Shown here: piece after piece, positions 1 to 12,420 of the stretch
Layout: every line of letters begins with the position of its first letter
How positions within the stretch are numbered: the first letter of the stretch is position 1
Translations under genes and position numbers: made by a program
Notes under the pieces: model-generated
What the model saw: only the letters and a program-made list of their open reading frames with translations
Databases searched by the model: none
What the model was told of the DNA's origin: nothing
Assembly: GCF_031877795.1 (NCBI RefSeq)
Contig: NC_133971.1
Coordinates: 96,886,154-96,950,153 of the forward strand
Origin: Strix aluco
Taxonomy: Eukaryota; Chordata; Aves; Strigiformes; Strigidae
Reading direction: 5' to 3'
Length of the DNA stretch: 64,000 nt

Positions 1-7
1 CAAGAGG
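1..7 (+). CDS. SEC11C: SEC11C exon fragment at the window edge
   Basis: Only seven bases of this exon are in the window, followed by the donor GTAAGT at 8-13. Joined to the next exon they read (x)CA AGA GG|A, giving R-G before FLPYVG, which matches the family's A-R-G-F-L-P-Y. Confidence 0.75.
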
Positions 8-1127
8 GTAAGTAATGCAGCATTTCCATGTTCTTTGTAATTAAATAAAGAAAATTTAGAACTTAAATCAGTTCAGAACTTAATACCAGAACTGTAGTTT
101 GTTGGTATGAACTAGATCTGGTATGGTATTTTTAAAATTTCTTAAATAGTAAATAAAAAACCTGCTTTACCTGAAAAAGTTGCTTTCGTAGTCCTCTCAC
201 AGATGTGGAGAGTAGAAATTTTTTTTTTTTTTTAAATGGCATATTTAATAAATAATACACCAGTAAATACAAAAATAACCAACTTAACCTTTGAATTGCT
301 AGAAATTACTAGGAAATTATTTCCACATTCCCCAGGAATTTTATGCAAGGTTTGAGCTTTTGACTTTGTCCCCTTCCCCAGCTGAGATGAAATCTCATAA
401 GATTTTTCTCAAATAACTTGATTAAATTTTTATCTAAGGAAAAAAAAAATATTTCCCATTCAGATATGCGTTAGTGACAGGCATAAATTATTGTTTTACA
501 CGAAAATATTCAAGACTGAGTAACACTGAAACATTTCCATGTAATATTTGAGGGTTAATTTTACGTTCATCTGTTTTGTCAATTCCAGATTTTTGCCTTA
601 CGTTGGTATGGTAACGATAATAATGAATGACTATCCAAAATTTAAGGTACGTATACAGACATTTTGAATACTTGAATTTAAAACTGTAAAATAGCAAGTA
701 AAGATAGTAAGAATGTTGTATATAAGAATACATGTTAATTTTGTTTCTGTGGTTTGGTTCCTAACGTAAGAAGAGCTGCTTTCGTGTTTATTTTAGCTTG
801 TCTGTTCTCCGGTAGAACTTAGTATTTGTAATAATTTGAAACATTTAATTTATAGGAATTTTGTAAGTTAAGTGTATACAGTTGTGATGCCTGTTTATGA
901 TGAATATGATCACATTAAAATATTCCTGTAATTTTGTAGGAACGCAACTCTGTAATTGTGTACTCCTCTAGAAGATGTAATGTTGGAGAGGGCACACTTT
1001 GAACAATTTGTAATTTCAGAGCTTCTGTGAAGAGAAATTGTAATCAGTCTTTATTCTCTATTTTCTTTTGCAGTATGCTCTTCTGGCAGTAATGGGGGCA
1101 TATGTACTGCTGAAACGTGAATCCTAA
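1..1127 (+). CDS. SEC11C: SEC11C, signal peptidase complex catalytic subunit (3' part, last exons only)
   Basis: This is the C-terminal end of a signal peptidase catalytic subunit, the ER membrane serine protease that removes signal peptides during translocation. Three coding pieces are visible: 1-7, 589-646 and 1074-1127, joined by GT-AG introns. They spell (A)RG, then FLPYVGMVTIIMNDYPKFK, then YALLAVMGAYVLLKRES and a TAA stop. The hydrophobic ALLAVMGAYVLL stretch is the C-terminal membrane-associated segment. The end KRES and the wording FLPYVGMVTIIMNDYPKFK fit SEC11C, whereas the paralogue SEC11A is worded differently here, as I remember it. The Ser/His catalytic residues lie upstream of the window. 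Human SEC11C likewise lies just upstream of GRP in the same orientation, which supports the call. Confidence 0.93.
589..646 (+). CDS. SEC11C: SEC11C penultimate exon
   Basis: The acceptor TTCCAG ends at 588 and the donor GTACGT starts at 647. The 58-bp exon encodes FLPYVGMVTIIMNDYPKFK, the conserved region near the C-terminus of the signal peptidase catalytic subunit. Confidence 0.93.
1074..1127 (+). CDS. SEC11C: SEC11C last coding exon with stop
   Basis: The acceptor TTTTGCAG ends at 1073. The reading frame YALLAVMGAYVLLKRES ends at TAA 1125-1127. The 3' UTR follows directly. Confidence 0.94.
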   Translation, partial: YALLAVMGAYVLLKRES

Positions 1128-1270
1128 AAAAAAAAAGTCACTTTTCCAAGAGCAAAGTTAAATATACAGGGGGAAAAAAACTAATATATTTCAGATGTTT
1201 TCATTTCTGGGTACAGTTACAAAACTGTAAGCTTTTGTCTCGTCTAAATAAACTGTACAATTAATGAGTA
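1128..1270 (+). other. SEC11C: SEC11C 3' UTR with poly(A) signal
   Basis: A short AT-rich 3' UTR follows the stop codon. A canonical AATAAA lies at 1247-1252, and cleavage about 15-20 bases later is expected. No other AATAAA is close by, so this is probably the main polyadenylation site. Confidence 0.7.
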
Positions 1271-4035
1271 AAGCTTTTGGCTGTTGGTTAATTACGTAAT
1301 GGCGTATTCACTGTCTCAAATGGATGCTGCTTTCAGTTAGCCTTTTGCCTGTTTGGAAGACACTGACTGTCATGTGCTAAAGCAGCTTACGGCACTCCTT
1401 GAGATGCTGCGTTGTTTTTTCTTCACTGATACTGCATCTGAGCCCACTTCTTCCTGTGTGTTGTTACTTTGTTTTTTGCTTGATTATTTCTGATGTCTGC
1501 CAGTGCCCTCTCATGACCATACAAACTGGTTTTATCCATATTTGTAAGAATGCAACACATGAGTTGGAACAGGTAGTTAGTTGTAGGATTTTAGTCAGAC
1601 TTAGACCTAAAGAAAGTTGTCTAGATATGGCTGACAAAAATAGACAAGAAATGGTCTTTCATTCTGATTAAGAACAGAGAAATGGAAACTTGGAGCTTTT
1701 TCCCTGAATTTGAAACTTGCTCCTTTGTGGTGTAGGGACAAAAAACCTGAAGGCCTGATTTTTAGGGACTGTGTATGTTTCTAGAATTCAGACTGTTAAC
1801 CGTTCTGCCTTTATGTTCCTAGCTATAAAACAAACCCAGCAAAAAGATTTTATGGGACTTTATTTACACTTGTAAATTACTGAATGAATAGCACAGTAGT
1901 AAAAATAATACTACAAAGAAGGGTAAGACGTAACTCATATTCTGGTTTTGAGAATGTGTTGTTCTCTTCTATCATATGATACCTGAATAGTGTGAAACAT
2001 AAAATTGATTTTTCATTTTAAAACTTACCTGATAACTGTCTTTTATGAAATTCTGGATTTTTCTCTTCTTGGCTTCAAATGTCAACAAAGCAGAACTTGT
2101 TTTCCTCGCTTGCTTTGGTTTTGTAGCTTTGATAAGGAACAGCATGATGCTTTTTTCCAATGGAGTTTTGTTTCTTCAGTAATCCCTTACCACTACAAAA
2201 ATACACTATTATCCAATAATGGCACCTCTTCTGTTGTAACAGCTAGCGCTGAAAGGCAGACAACTGCTGAATTTTTCCAAGTCATATTACTTCTTTTGTG
2301 TCCCACTAAGCAGTTTTCCTGACAAACTGGATTATAAAATTATAAAATTGACTTATTTTGTGTCAAATTGTGTAGAAATAAAATTGAGTGTAACAAATGG
2401 CATGTCAGAATAATTTAGGTATCCTTAATGCAGTCTTCCTGTCAGTGTGCCATCAGAGTTAAAATAAAATTTTGGAGACAGTGTGTGTAGTAAGATTTTG
2501 GTTTTTAATATTTTTTTTTTCCCCTCCAGTATTGCTCAAATCAGAATTTATTCCTGCCCACCTACCACAATGCAATCAGTCAGCTCTAACTTTGAGAGGG
2601 GGGTTTGGGGCATAACCCAAAAGACAAGTTTGACCATTATTATTAGAATTTATTCTTATGTTGAGGAAACATGTGTTAATAAAGGATGCAAGGATAACAT
2701 CTAAATATGTGGGTTCATGCTCAGAAAAAAAGGTTGTATTTCTTGGGTATTATATCCTGTGTCTTGTTCTAACTCTTCTTGATAAATCTTAACCTGCAGA
2801 ATTGACTCGCGCAGGGGAGCGACATACGGTTGTCAGTGTTGCCTATTTAGTGAAATGTGGGATGTCAGCGCAGGCCTGGTTTATCTTCCTGGTTTTAGCT
2901 GGACATGTGGAAGTCTGCTGACTGCGTCCACCAGAGCGACTTTGGCCAGCCACATCGGTAATCTGACTTCTCCTTTGTGACAGACAATAGGGTTTTTTCA
3001 GCTAGTAGGACCAGAAACGGGCTGAAAACATGGTACTAAAATATGGTACAGCTATTCTTATGTAGGGTAAGACTTCTTTTTTTTTTTTCCAGATTTAGGA
3101 ATCTAATAATAATTTCTAAAAGAAGTCTCATAGTACTTCTGTTGATCACTGGCAAGCCTACCTTTTCTGTGGAGAAATACATGAGTTTGCTGACTGGTGG
3201 CTGCTCTGTTCAGGGTTTGGTCGGCTGCCTGTGAATGCTTAGAGACCACTCACCCACAACTGGATTGGGTTGCTCTTGGTTCTGTTCTTGAATTTCATTC
3301 CCATAATTGTCTGAGATATTTAAGCCAACAATTTCCATTTCTGATGAACTAGTTAGTGCTGCTTATTAATTTCCTTAGAGTAGAAGTCAGGGAGGGAAGG
3401 AGTGCCAAAAGTTTTGCCCAGAATCTAAATACCTGGTATAAACCCTTCTGCTAGATAACAGCACAGAATGTTTTAGTTCTTAGGCTGATAAATGACCTTT
3501 GGTGGTGAAATGCGTATCTGGAGAATGTTTTCTTTCTGCTGTAAATTGCACTGTACAATACTTGAATGATTTAATGTCTGCTAAATATTACTGGAGTTTG
3601 CAGTGGAGAGAATGCAGTTTGCTGATAGATTTTGTAACCGAATGTTACGCGATTTTCCTCCTAGTCTTGCTGAAGCAACTTGAAGGTGGTGACCCTACAT
3701 GTTGTGGCTGAGCTTAGCTATCAGCTTGGGTTGCTGAGACCAGATGATCCTCCTGCTGCAGACAAGGTGGTCATGTATCTCTTTTTGTGTAAGCTCTCAT
3801 GTTCGGTGGAGCCAGTGTGACTTGTGAACCCAGGGAGAAGTTAGTTCTCTGCTGGGTTTGTGGGTTGGGCAGGCTCAGCAAAGCACGTGAGGAAAAAAAA
3901 AAAAACAGAAATGATGGAGGCAAAGGAGGAGGAACGGGTTTAGCCTTTGGGAACAGTGACTTAGGTTGTCACAACTATAACATGTACCTTTGTGTTTCAA
4001 ATTTAAGGATGTGAATGTCCAAATGTGAAGGGAAC
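1271..4035. other. Intergenic DNA downstream of SEC11C
   Basis: About 2.8 kb of AT-rich DNA with many short open frames in all phases and none with recognisable protein similarity. I see no RNA gene and no clear mobile element here. Confidence 0.5.
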
Positions 4036-4442
4036 AAATCTGGTGTGGGGAGCAGCTGAGGGCTCCGGGCTTGTCTCGCCTGAGAGAAGGGGCTGAGGCT
4101 GAGCTCAGGGCTCTCTGCAGCTCCCTGGGGAGGGGATGGGGAGAGGGGGGTGCTGAGCTCTGCTCCCCGGGATCCAGGGACAGGACGCCTGGGAAGGGCT
4201 CAGAGCTGCGCTGGGGAGGTTCAGACTGGACGAGAGGAAGCATTTCTTCACCCAGAGGTGGTCAAACCCTGGAACAGGCTTCCTGGAGAGGGGGTCGCTG
4301 CCCCAGGCCTGTCGGTGTTTAGGAGGCAATTGGACAATGCCCTTAACAACAGGCTTTAACTTTAGGTCAGCCCCGGAGGGCTCAGGAGTTGGACCAGATG
4401 GTTGTTGTAGGTCCCTTCCAGCTGAACTACGCTGTTCTAGTC
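4036..4442 (+). mobile_element. CR1 LINE, 3' end fragment (plus strand)
   Basis: The segment reads as the end of a CR1 ORF2 plus the 3' tail. It begins in the conserved stretch equivalent to 'LSSLEKRRLRGDLIAL', passes the 'R/DWTRGSISSPRGGQTLEQ' region around 4220-4300, and ends with the CR1 tail wording GGACCAGATGGTTGTTGTAG then GTCCCTTCCAGCTGAACTA near 4394-4431. Frameshifts break the reading frame, so it is dead. The same subfamily tail appears in reverse at 52823-53200 inside LMAN1. Confidence 0.9.
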
Positions 4443-6849
4443 CATTCATCTGTTTATCACCTCTCAAATAATTTGCAGCAAGGGCACAAGCCAGTCCCAA
4501 ATTAAATTTATGTCTATTGCTGCTCTTTGTGCTTCAAGCAGAATTTTACACAGACTCTTCAGAGATAAGGGGCAAACTGCTTGCGCGTGTGTTTCGGCAG
4601 GTTACAGATGGGGCTGACTAATAAAAAGAAGAGAGTTAAGATCCTACGTATTTGATGCATCAAGGTGCTTTCCCTTTTCTACAACTATAACTTCTTAATT
4701 GTCTGCTCTGCTTCTAGGCTGCAGCTTCCCTTTGAAGTCAGGACAGATCAAGGATATAATTGGTGCATCTACTGACTTATTAACTGGAGACAGAGTGCTC
4801 CCTAGATCCTTGAGGCTGTGGTAACTGGTTCACCTCAGCTCACGTGCTGCGTAGACATTGGTAACCCCTGGGAAGGACAGCTAGCTTGGCTACGGGTGCG
4901 CAGTACTGTGCCTTGTGTCACTGGAAAAAACAAGAGCATTTTAAAGCAAGTGCCTCCATCCTAGCAAGGCCTCTGGGTGATTTTTTTTTTTTTTTTCTTT
5001 GAGGAAAATCAGGCACAAGCAGTACATTTTTACCTGAGCAGTTGGGAGTAGGAGCTGCTCAGACTGGTTGAAGCTGTCCGTTTTTCCCTTGGGGCCAGCT
5101 GCCTTTTCACACCGTGCACCCGGAGCGGTGCAAGCCGCAGCGTGTGCCGGGGGGGCCGCAGGCGTCGTGGGGTGCAGGAGCCGTGACCGAGGGCTGGCCA
5201 CCGGCACGGACCCTCGGCGTGACGGCGCCAACGCTTGTGCCCGCAGGAAGGGGCTGAGTGGGGGACTTCCCGTGTTCAGTCTCCTCCACTGCTCTCTCCT
5301 CGGCACGCTGGTGTTTGGGGGGGTCACAGGGGCTGGGGGGTGCGGGGAGCCCCAGCACCGCTCGCTGGGGGTGTCAGCCCTGGCCGCCGGGTGTTCAGCG
5401 GAGCTGCCTGCGCTGGTAGAGATAAGATGAGTACATGCAGTAACTGGAGAGGTAACTCCAATTAAGCCTTGTTTGGCAAGTAATTTCTCTCTCTATTTAA
5501 TCAAGATAGCAGGCAACAGTGATGAAAAGGACATTTTGCTCTGCGTGCCTGGATTTTATCAGTGTTTCTTTGAACATCTTGGGGGCCAAAGGGAAACAAA
5601 ACGTAAGCCACCCACATGGCAAAAATTTAGTATGTTTCTTTGCTACACAGTTTGGCTTAAATAAGTATATTCTCTCTCTTCTGTCATCATTTATGCTCCA
5701 GTACGCTGCTTTTGTATAGAGAACCAACTCTGCTTCTCTATCATTTGTGTGTAAATATGTTATCAGCAGAAACTATATATACATGTGCTATATATAGTCT
5801 GTATGTGTATGTAGGTGTATGGAAATCTGACGTGGGCATGATCACCACCTGAATGTTGAAGCTGATTGAAATATGAATCTCTGGATTTGAGCTTTACAAA
5901 TAAAGCAGCTGTGGACAAAGCTTTGTTTCTTTGGTGATCACATGAGGACATTGGTTTCTAGTGCTGATGCCCACCTTTGCTAGAACTGGAATCGGAGGTG
6001 TGTGTGAAAAACCCGACTGCAGAGGGCCTGGGCACTGGGATGCTGGTGTGCCAGCCCCGGGGGCAGGGGGGCTGCATTTCCCCTGTGTCCAGGGGTGCTA
6101 ACGAGGAGGAGGAGGTGGTTTTTGTTGTTCTCTGGGAATGAGGCACGGTGTGGCCCTGCCCCAGGGGTGCCTGAAGCCTTGGCTTGCCTTCCTGTGGTTG
6201 CGGCTCGGCTGGGGCTGTGCTGGGCACTGACGGTGGCCCAGGGGCTCGGGGCTGGCCCCGGTGCCTCCCTGCCTCAAGGACAGTGACCTCTCTGCCCACT
6301 GCCGTGTGCAGGCCTGTTTTCCTGCTTCACTTCTTGTGGGGGGAGTCTGGGGCTTTGTGGTTTGCTAATGCCTGTCCTTTCTGTCACCTGCGCTTGTCCT
6401 GCTGTTTGTTTGCTCTCTGGACTTGTGTCATGCAAGTTCCTCAGCTCTCTTTTCTCCAACACATGGTGTTTATAAATCCAGCATCAGCAGCAAAGTTGAC
6501 ATTTGGGAAACAAAACTTGTAGTTTCAAATTTCCTTGGTGATTATTTTCTGTAGATTTAGTTGCAAACTAACACATTGGCAGATCTTCTCACCCCAGGTG
6601 AGGAGCAGCCCCTGCCATGCTGCACTCCCACAAAAGCCGGACAGAGCTCACCTCCAGTGAGTGCTCAGAATTGGAGAAGAAGAAAGGGAGAAGGTGTAAG
6701 TATCACACATAGCTGTGCCAACCCTCCTGGCAGCCTCAAGAGCTCACACCCCTGGCCCAAGCCTGGGGCACGTTGTCTGATGGGTTGAGCGAGCCCAAGG
6801 CACGTTCTGCACCGGGGCGCTGGAGATACGCTGTGGGCCAGCGGTCTGC
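4443..6849. other. Intergenic DNA with a GC-rich patch (about 5060-5430)
   Basis: The segment is mostly unique and AT-rich, but about 5060-5430 is rich in G, C and CpG and has overlapping open frames on both strands typical of GC-rich DNA. None of those frames resembles a known protein. A TA-rich stretch with TATATA runs is at 5770-5800. No gene is supported. Confidence 0.45.
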
Positions 6850-7414
6850 AGCGTGGGCTGGGCTGCATCAGCAGCAGCGGGGCCAGCAGCTCCAGGGAGG
6901 GGATTCTCCCCCTCTGCTCCACTCTCGTGTGTCCGGCTCTGGGGTCCCCAGTGCAAGCAGACGTGGACCTGTTGGAGCGGGTCCAGAGGAGAGTCACAAA
7001 AATGATCTGAGAGGTGGAACAGCTCTGCTGTGGAGAAAGGGTGAGGGAGATGGGGGTGTTCAGATGGAGAAGAGAAGGCTCTGGGGGGAACTTCTTGTGG
7101 CCTTTCAGTATTTCAAGGGGGCTTATAAGAAAGATTTAGAGATATTTTTTTTACCAGGGTCTGTGGAGACAGGACAAGGGTCAATGGTTTTAAACTGAAG
7201 GAGAGCAGGTTTAGAGGAAGAAATATTTTACGAAGAAGGTGGCGAGACACTGGAACAGGTTGCCTGGAGAAGTCATAGATGCTCCACTCCTGTAAAGGTT
7301 CAAGGTCAGGTTGGATGGGGCTTTGAGCAACCAGATCTAGCTGGAGATGTCCCTGCTCATTGCAGGGGGGCTGGACCTTTGAAGGTCCCTTCCCACCCAA
7401 ACCTTTCCGTGAGT
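6850..7414 (+). mobile_element. CR1 LINE, 3' end fragment (plus strand)
   Basis: The order of motifs is that of a CR1 3' end: the 'ATCAGCAGCAG..GGCCAGCAG' region near 6868, 'CTGGGGTCCCCAG' near 6940, 'CTGTTGGAGCGGGTCCAGAG' near 6970, 'ACACTGGAACAGGTTGCCTG' near 7247-7266, 'CAAGGTCAGGTTGGATGGGG' near 7302, and 'AAGGTCCCTTCCCACCCAAA' near 7383 at the tail. It is broken by frameshifts. It is a different subfamily from the copy at 4.04-4.44 kb, judging by the tail. Confidence 0.92.
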
Positions 7415-10400
7415 CCATGGCTCTCTGAGGTGACCTCTCCCCGCCCTGCAGTGCCGGCAGCAGGGCACAGGCTCGGTGCCTGCACTTCGCATCCCCGTCG
7501 CTCCGTGCTCCCCGGGACCACAAGCGCAGCAGTGTTGCTTGAATCCTTTTGTCTTCTCTGGGAAGGCTCAGCTGGGACTGTCTGTCTGGCCAGCAATAGT
7601 TCCTGAGAATTCAGAAACATAAACGCTTCCCACTTGAATTCTCAAAATATTGAACGCCTCCACTACAAAAATCACAAAAAAATTGTGATGGCTAATGCAG
7701 CACACTGACATACACTAAATGTGCAATAAGCAATTCCTTCAATGGGCTAGGTCTAGGACTTCCTAAAATGCAGCACAAACAGTATCAGATACCTTAAACT
7801 GTGCCTTATTAAATAAATTTACATTACAGAGGCTGAACAATATGAAATAAAGTTACGGAGCTCTTTCCTGAAAAATGTCTTCAGTTCTTCGGGGAACTGT
7901 TACTGCAGAGAGTCAATTTTCAGGCTATTTGCAGAATGCCTGCCCTGACTACAGGTTTGAAGTGCTGGAGATTAGTCTGTTCAGCATCTTCAACATTTAC
8001 AAAGTATTCCTCAGTGACCGTGCCCTGTTATTACATTGGTGATATGCTTAAACCACTGTTTGCTCTGTACATACATTATAGCTGTCTCTAACGTCAGGAT
8101 CAGTACAAAGAAAATGATGAAAGGCACACCATTTTTCTTTTATCCCTTTTTATGTCCATAAAATCTGCCTTGCTGATAGAACAATCATAGTTGTCTAAAA
8201 TGTAAAGAAAGCAAATTAAGGAGTGTTATTGTGGTAATAGCATTTAAAACCCCTTAATGTTTTCCTGCCATGGAGCACAACAATAGTTCACTTTGCCATG
8301 GGATATATGAAAAATAGGTATTTTAAAATGAAGAGAGCTGTTTCTTGATGTTCAAACACAAATTTACATTATCAGGTTTCTTCTTTAAGAAAAAAAGGTC
8401 TCCACGGTCACTCACAGTTGATAACGTGTTTATTGTACCTGGATCCTTTTCTGTTGTGGGGGGTCCAGTATATTATTTCTGTATAATATCAAATTATCAT
8501 TTTTCTGAGAAAGTTAATAAAAAAAAGAATTAGAATCAATCCATATCACCTTTTTTATCCTTATGAACAAGTGAATAAGAAATGCTGATTTCTTTGCTGC
8601 CTGCCAACCCTCAGGGTCTCCACTGCAGTTTGGGTACAACCGGTCCAGCATCACATTCTTCTCTTCAGGCCACTGCACACGTGCTCTGTCACTGCAGGAT
8701 GGGGAAGAGCGGGTCAGTTCACCCCAGTGATGAATTTTGGTTGCAAAACTGATTGCCAGTCATATTAACTGAGGGTGAGGAAGGTCCTAAGAATGTGCTG
8801 ATAGGCATTGTGTTCCCAAAAGCCACGCAAGCATTTCACCAGGCAGAAGAAAGCCCCAGCTGTATCTTACAAATAAGTGAAGCAGAGCTTGTGATGTGTC
8901 CAGCACGTATTACAAATAATGCAATATATTTTGGGGAAAGCGTAAGTCGTGCAGCCTAGGCTGCTTTGAAAAAATAAAGCCTGCCTCTAACGCTTCCTCC
9001 AGACACGTTTGGGAGCCCACTGAGGGCTCAGTATTTCAGATCCATTACCGTGGATGTCAGTTCTGTATATGCATGAATCAAGGCACATGTGCAAATTACG
9101 GGATTAAAGATCTTACTAGGGTCTGTTTCTTTTGAAAACAGAATAAACTCCCACTGAACATACTCAATGAAGAGAGAAGAGGGCTGTCATAAAGGCTGTC
9201 AATATAAAAGCAAAGGTAAAGCTAAAAGAGATAAATAGGCCTGTGGTGTTGCTTTAGTTTGGGAAAATTATTGTTTTTCTTTTCCAGAATAATGGAAAAT
9301 CCTCAAACTGAGTTTTTGTTGGCAGTTCGCTTCAAATAACCCAGTTTGATTGTTTGGAGGAGTTAAATGGATCTTTGTATGTGTTTTATGACAAAACCCT
9401 GAAAATGTGTTTTTCTTGGCAAAAATATCCCTCCACTCAAAAAGTTAATCCTAAATAAAAAAAAAATTCAAACCCAGATTTGATCAACTCTCTAAATCAG
9501 TACTTTCCACTGTAACTTTAATCCCCTAAAGGGCAAACTAATTCAAACTTTCACTAAGTCCCTAACACAAGGTATGAAAGTGGGAGTGTGTAAGGAACGA
9601 TCTTAATGTAGCTCGTGACGGTGCAAAATGAGATTTAACGTGAAGGCACAGCCTTTAGCACACGAAATGCATGAGGATGGAGTATATATACAAAATATGA
9701 GAAAGGTTTATTTGTTTGCATAGTGTTTGTGATGAAAGAGACTGAGGACGACTTGGGCAACAAGGAACTGAGTAAGAATTCATGTTTGGCATTGCCAGGG
9801 GAAGCTTGCGAACAGCACAGGTGTTAGGTGCAGCTGTATACAACTTACTGACCAGAAGGTTCCAGCACTGCCTTGTTGTCAACCCCCAACAAGCCCCACA
9901 TAAAGCAGCAGGAGCAAACCCAACAGAAACAGCTGAAAGTAACAAAAGCACTGTGTGGAACGTCGCACTGGGGAACAGCTGCATCCTGAGTTAGTCCGAC
10001 GAGCGCGGCGATGCCAGGGACCTGCTGACGGCTTCCCCCGCTCAGCCGCCGTGGAGCCGGGTCTGACAGAACCCATGTCGGCGGCTTCTGGAGCTACCGG
10101 GACTGAAACAAGGGGCCGGGGAGCGGCGCTGTGCGGAGCTCGGGCACCACCGTCCCGGAGGCCACCGGGAGGGCAGGTGGCCGCAGCCCAGGCCTGAGGC
10201 CCAGCACAAGGGTAGGTCCAGCCTGGGGAGGCGAGGGCAGCCAGGGGCCTCTCAGTACAGCTGCTGCGGCTTCGGAAAGCCAAAGATTTTGCTTTGTTGG
10301 GTTTTTTTTCTCTGAAAATGGAGAGTTTCCTGAATTTTCAATTTCCTGTCCTGAATTGTGATGAACAGTTAGAATTTCCCACGGATGGCAATATTGTATG

Positions 10401-11440
10401 TGATCTGCTGTCAGTCAGCACAGAGCACATGTGGTCTGTAGCTGTACTGCAGGCGGCACAGTGAAACCCATGATTGAGGCATGAGAATACTATTGTAAAT
10501 TAAACAAGAATGCATAATTAATAACCAAAATAAAAGAATGAATCACATTAACCAGTAAAAGAGGATGCACTAAACCAAGACTAAACAAGGGAACAATTTA
10601 GCTCATACAGTAGGATACACAATTGACTTCAAAAGTGATTCTACTCGATCGTTTGCCCAGTAATTATGTTAATTCACATCCACGGTAGTTTCCAGGGAGT
10701 ATAGTTCAGTTCCAGTCATGCAGGGTTTGCTGAAGGATCTGGCAAGTTCCTTACAGTCAGCTTTGTTAAGTGCATATCCCACTTCCTGACATAGTCCTCT
10801 AGACAGCAAAATCATCACATAAACTGTGCCAGTTCCACATGACTTCATCCCTGTCTCTGTTGTTCTCCTCTGGGACAAACAGCGCGTCAGGACTCGATAT
10901 CCCCCTGCTACTCATCCACCTGCACTTCAGTGAAACTACTTACATGCCTGAGGTTGAGCATGAATTTAAGCCTTTCACTTCTTCATGGCCTTTACCGTCG
11001 TCTGTTGTCTCCTTCAGTGATTCATCCATCCTTTCCTCTGCACTGCCTCTTCAGGATGGAAATCTTTTCATCCATTAACTACTATCAGAGAGTTGGTCAG
11101 TTCCAGGTGCTGGAAAGTTCACAGGGTCTCTGTGCAAGCAAAGGAGAAAGTCCTGTAAATCTGTGAGTCACACTGCTGTCACCTGTGACAGTAAATGTAT
11201 GTGATACTGGGAATTAAAAGAAACTCTTTGCACAAGATCTTCTATTTCAATGAGCTTCACGTGATGTGGTCCTTTGAGTTCGGTCGTTTTACAGCCATTC
11301 CTCCTGCTTAAAAACTGCTGGAGCTTCTTTCCCCCCCCCCCCATAAGCTCTTGTAAAAATTTTTAACCTGTTTCATCATTTTAGTCTAGAGCAGCAAACC
11401 ACTTCCGTGAAAAATTTCAGGTAAAGAAGATAGATTCTTT
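7415..11440. other. Intergenic DNA upstream of GRP
   Basis: About 4 kb without a recognisable gene. It is mostly AT-rich, with a short CpG-rich patch at about 9960-10270 and a 12-C run at 11331-11342. The stretch 9120-9360 is unusually even in composition, low in CpG and free of repeats, like many conserved non-coding elements. That is a visual impression only. Confidence 0.4.
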
Positions 11441-12102
11441 TTCACAGAAAGTTCTTCAGAAGAATAGTTCCTGTAGCAGAGATGCAGCTGGGGTGGGCTG
11501 TGACGGCCGCCTGAAACCCGCTCCCCCAGAGGAGCTGAACCCAGGGACACACCGTCCCGCACGGCCTCTCCTCTGCCTCTGCCGGAGCCCCCCGTGTCCC
11601 CCCGTGTCCCCCCGCTCCCGCATGGGGCCGTCCCGTTCCATCACCCCCCGGGCGGTGCCTGCCCGGGGCTGGCGGGTCACGCCGGGTACCCCCAGCAGCA
11701 TCCCACCCCCCCGTCCCGAGGTCCCTCACAGCCGCGCGGGCCGCCCCATCGAAGGGAGGGGAAAACAAACTTCTCAGAAGTTTCTGTTTTTCGGATGTAA
11801 CCGAGAAAATAACCCCAAGGGAGCGCCGGCCGGCCTCGCCGAAAGGGAGCGCCCAGGGACCGACCGGCTGCGGCAGCACAGAAACGGGTGAAGGCGGGAT
11901 CGGCCCGCGCAGGCTCCGCGCGGGGGGCCAGGACGGGACGAGCGGGGCGGGCAGCGGCGGGGCAGCGGCCCCCGGGGAAGCCCGTCGAGGGGGTGCCGGC
12001 CCCGGGGCTCCCGCGGCGGCGGCTGGGGCGGGGGCTGAGCCCCACGGCCGGCACCCGCTCGCCTCCCCCCGCCGGGAGCCTTGCCGGGGCACGGAGGCGG
12101 GC

Positions 12103-12120
12103 GGGGGGGGGGGGGGGGGG
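12103..12120 (+). repeat. 18-G homopolymer run, probable G-quadruplex
   Basis: An unbroken run of 18 G is followed by C, G5, A and G5 within 12 bases. It sits about 150 bp upstream of the GRP TATA box. Such a run can fold as a G-quadruplex and is also prone to length error in sequencing. Confidence 0.75.
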
Positions 12121-12267
12121 CGGGGGAGGGGGCCAGGGCTGCCGGCAGCGGCCCCCGCCCCCGCCGGAGGCAGGCCGGAGGCACGGGGGGCCGGGGGCGG
12201 CCGCAGCCCCGGCCCCGTGAGGAGGCGTCAGGCGCGGGAGCTCCACTCGCGCCCGGACCCGGCGTCG

Positions 12268-12274
12268 TATAAAT
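12268..12274 (+). promoter_or_regulatory. GRP: GRP TATA box
   Basis: TATAAAT lies 154 bp upstream of the start codon inside the CpG island, in an otherwise GC-only context. Transcription is expected to start near 12298, giving a leader of about 120 bases. A TATA box fits a tissue-restricted neuropeptide gene. Confidence 0.75.
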
Positions 12275-12280
12275 GGGGGG

Positions 12281-12420
12281 CGGCGGCGGCGGCGGCGGCA
12301 GCGCTTCGCCCAGACGGAGCCGGAGCCGGCCCGCAGCGGAGGGCGGCTCGGCGACACCGGCGGCGGCGGCACCGTCGGTGGCACCGGCACCGGCAGCGGC
12401 GGCGGCACCGGCCCCGGCAC
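12281..12420 (+). repeat. GRP: GCN-type triplet repeats in the GRP 5' leader
   Basis: The predicted start region and leader hold CGG repeats at 12281-12299 and again at about 12357-12370, then interrupted GGCACC units up to the start codon. The leader is nearly pure G+C, which should fold strongly and may slow translation. Confidence 0.7.
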
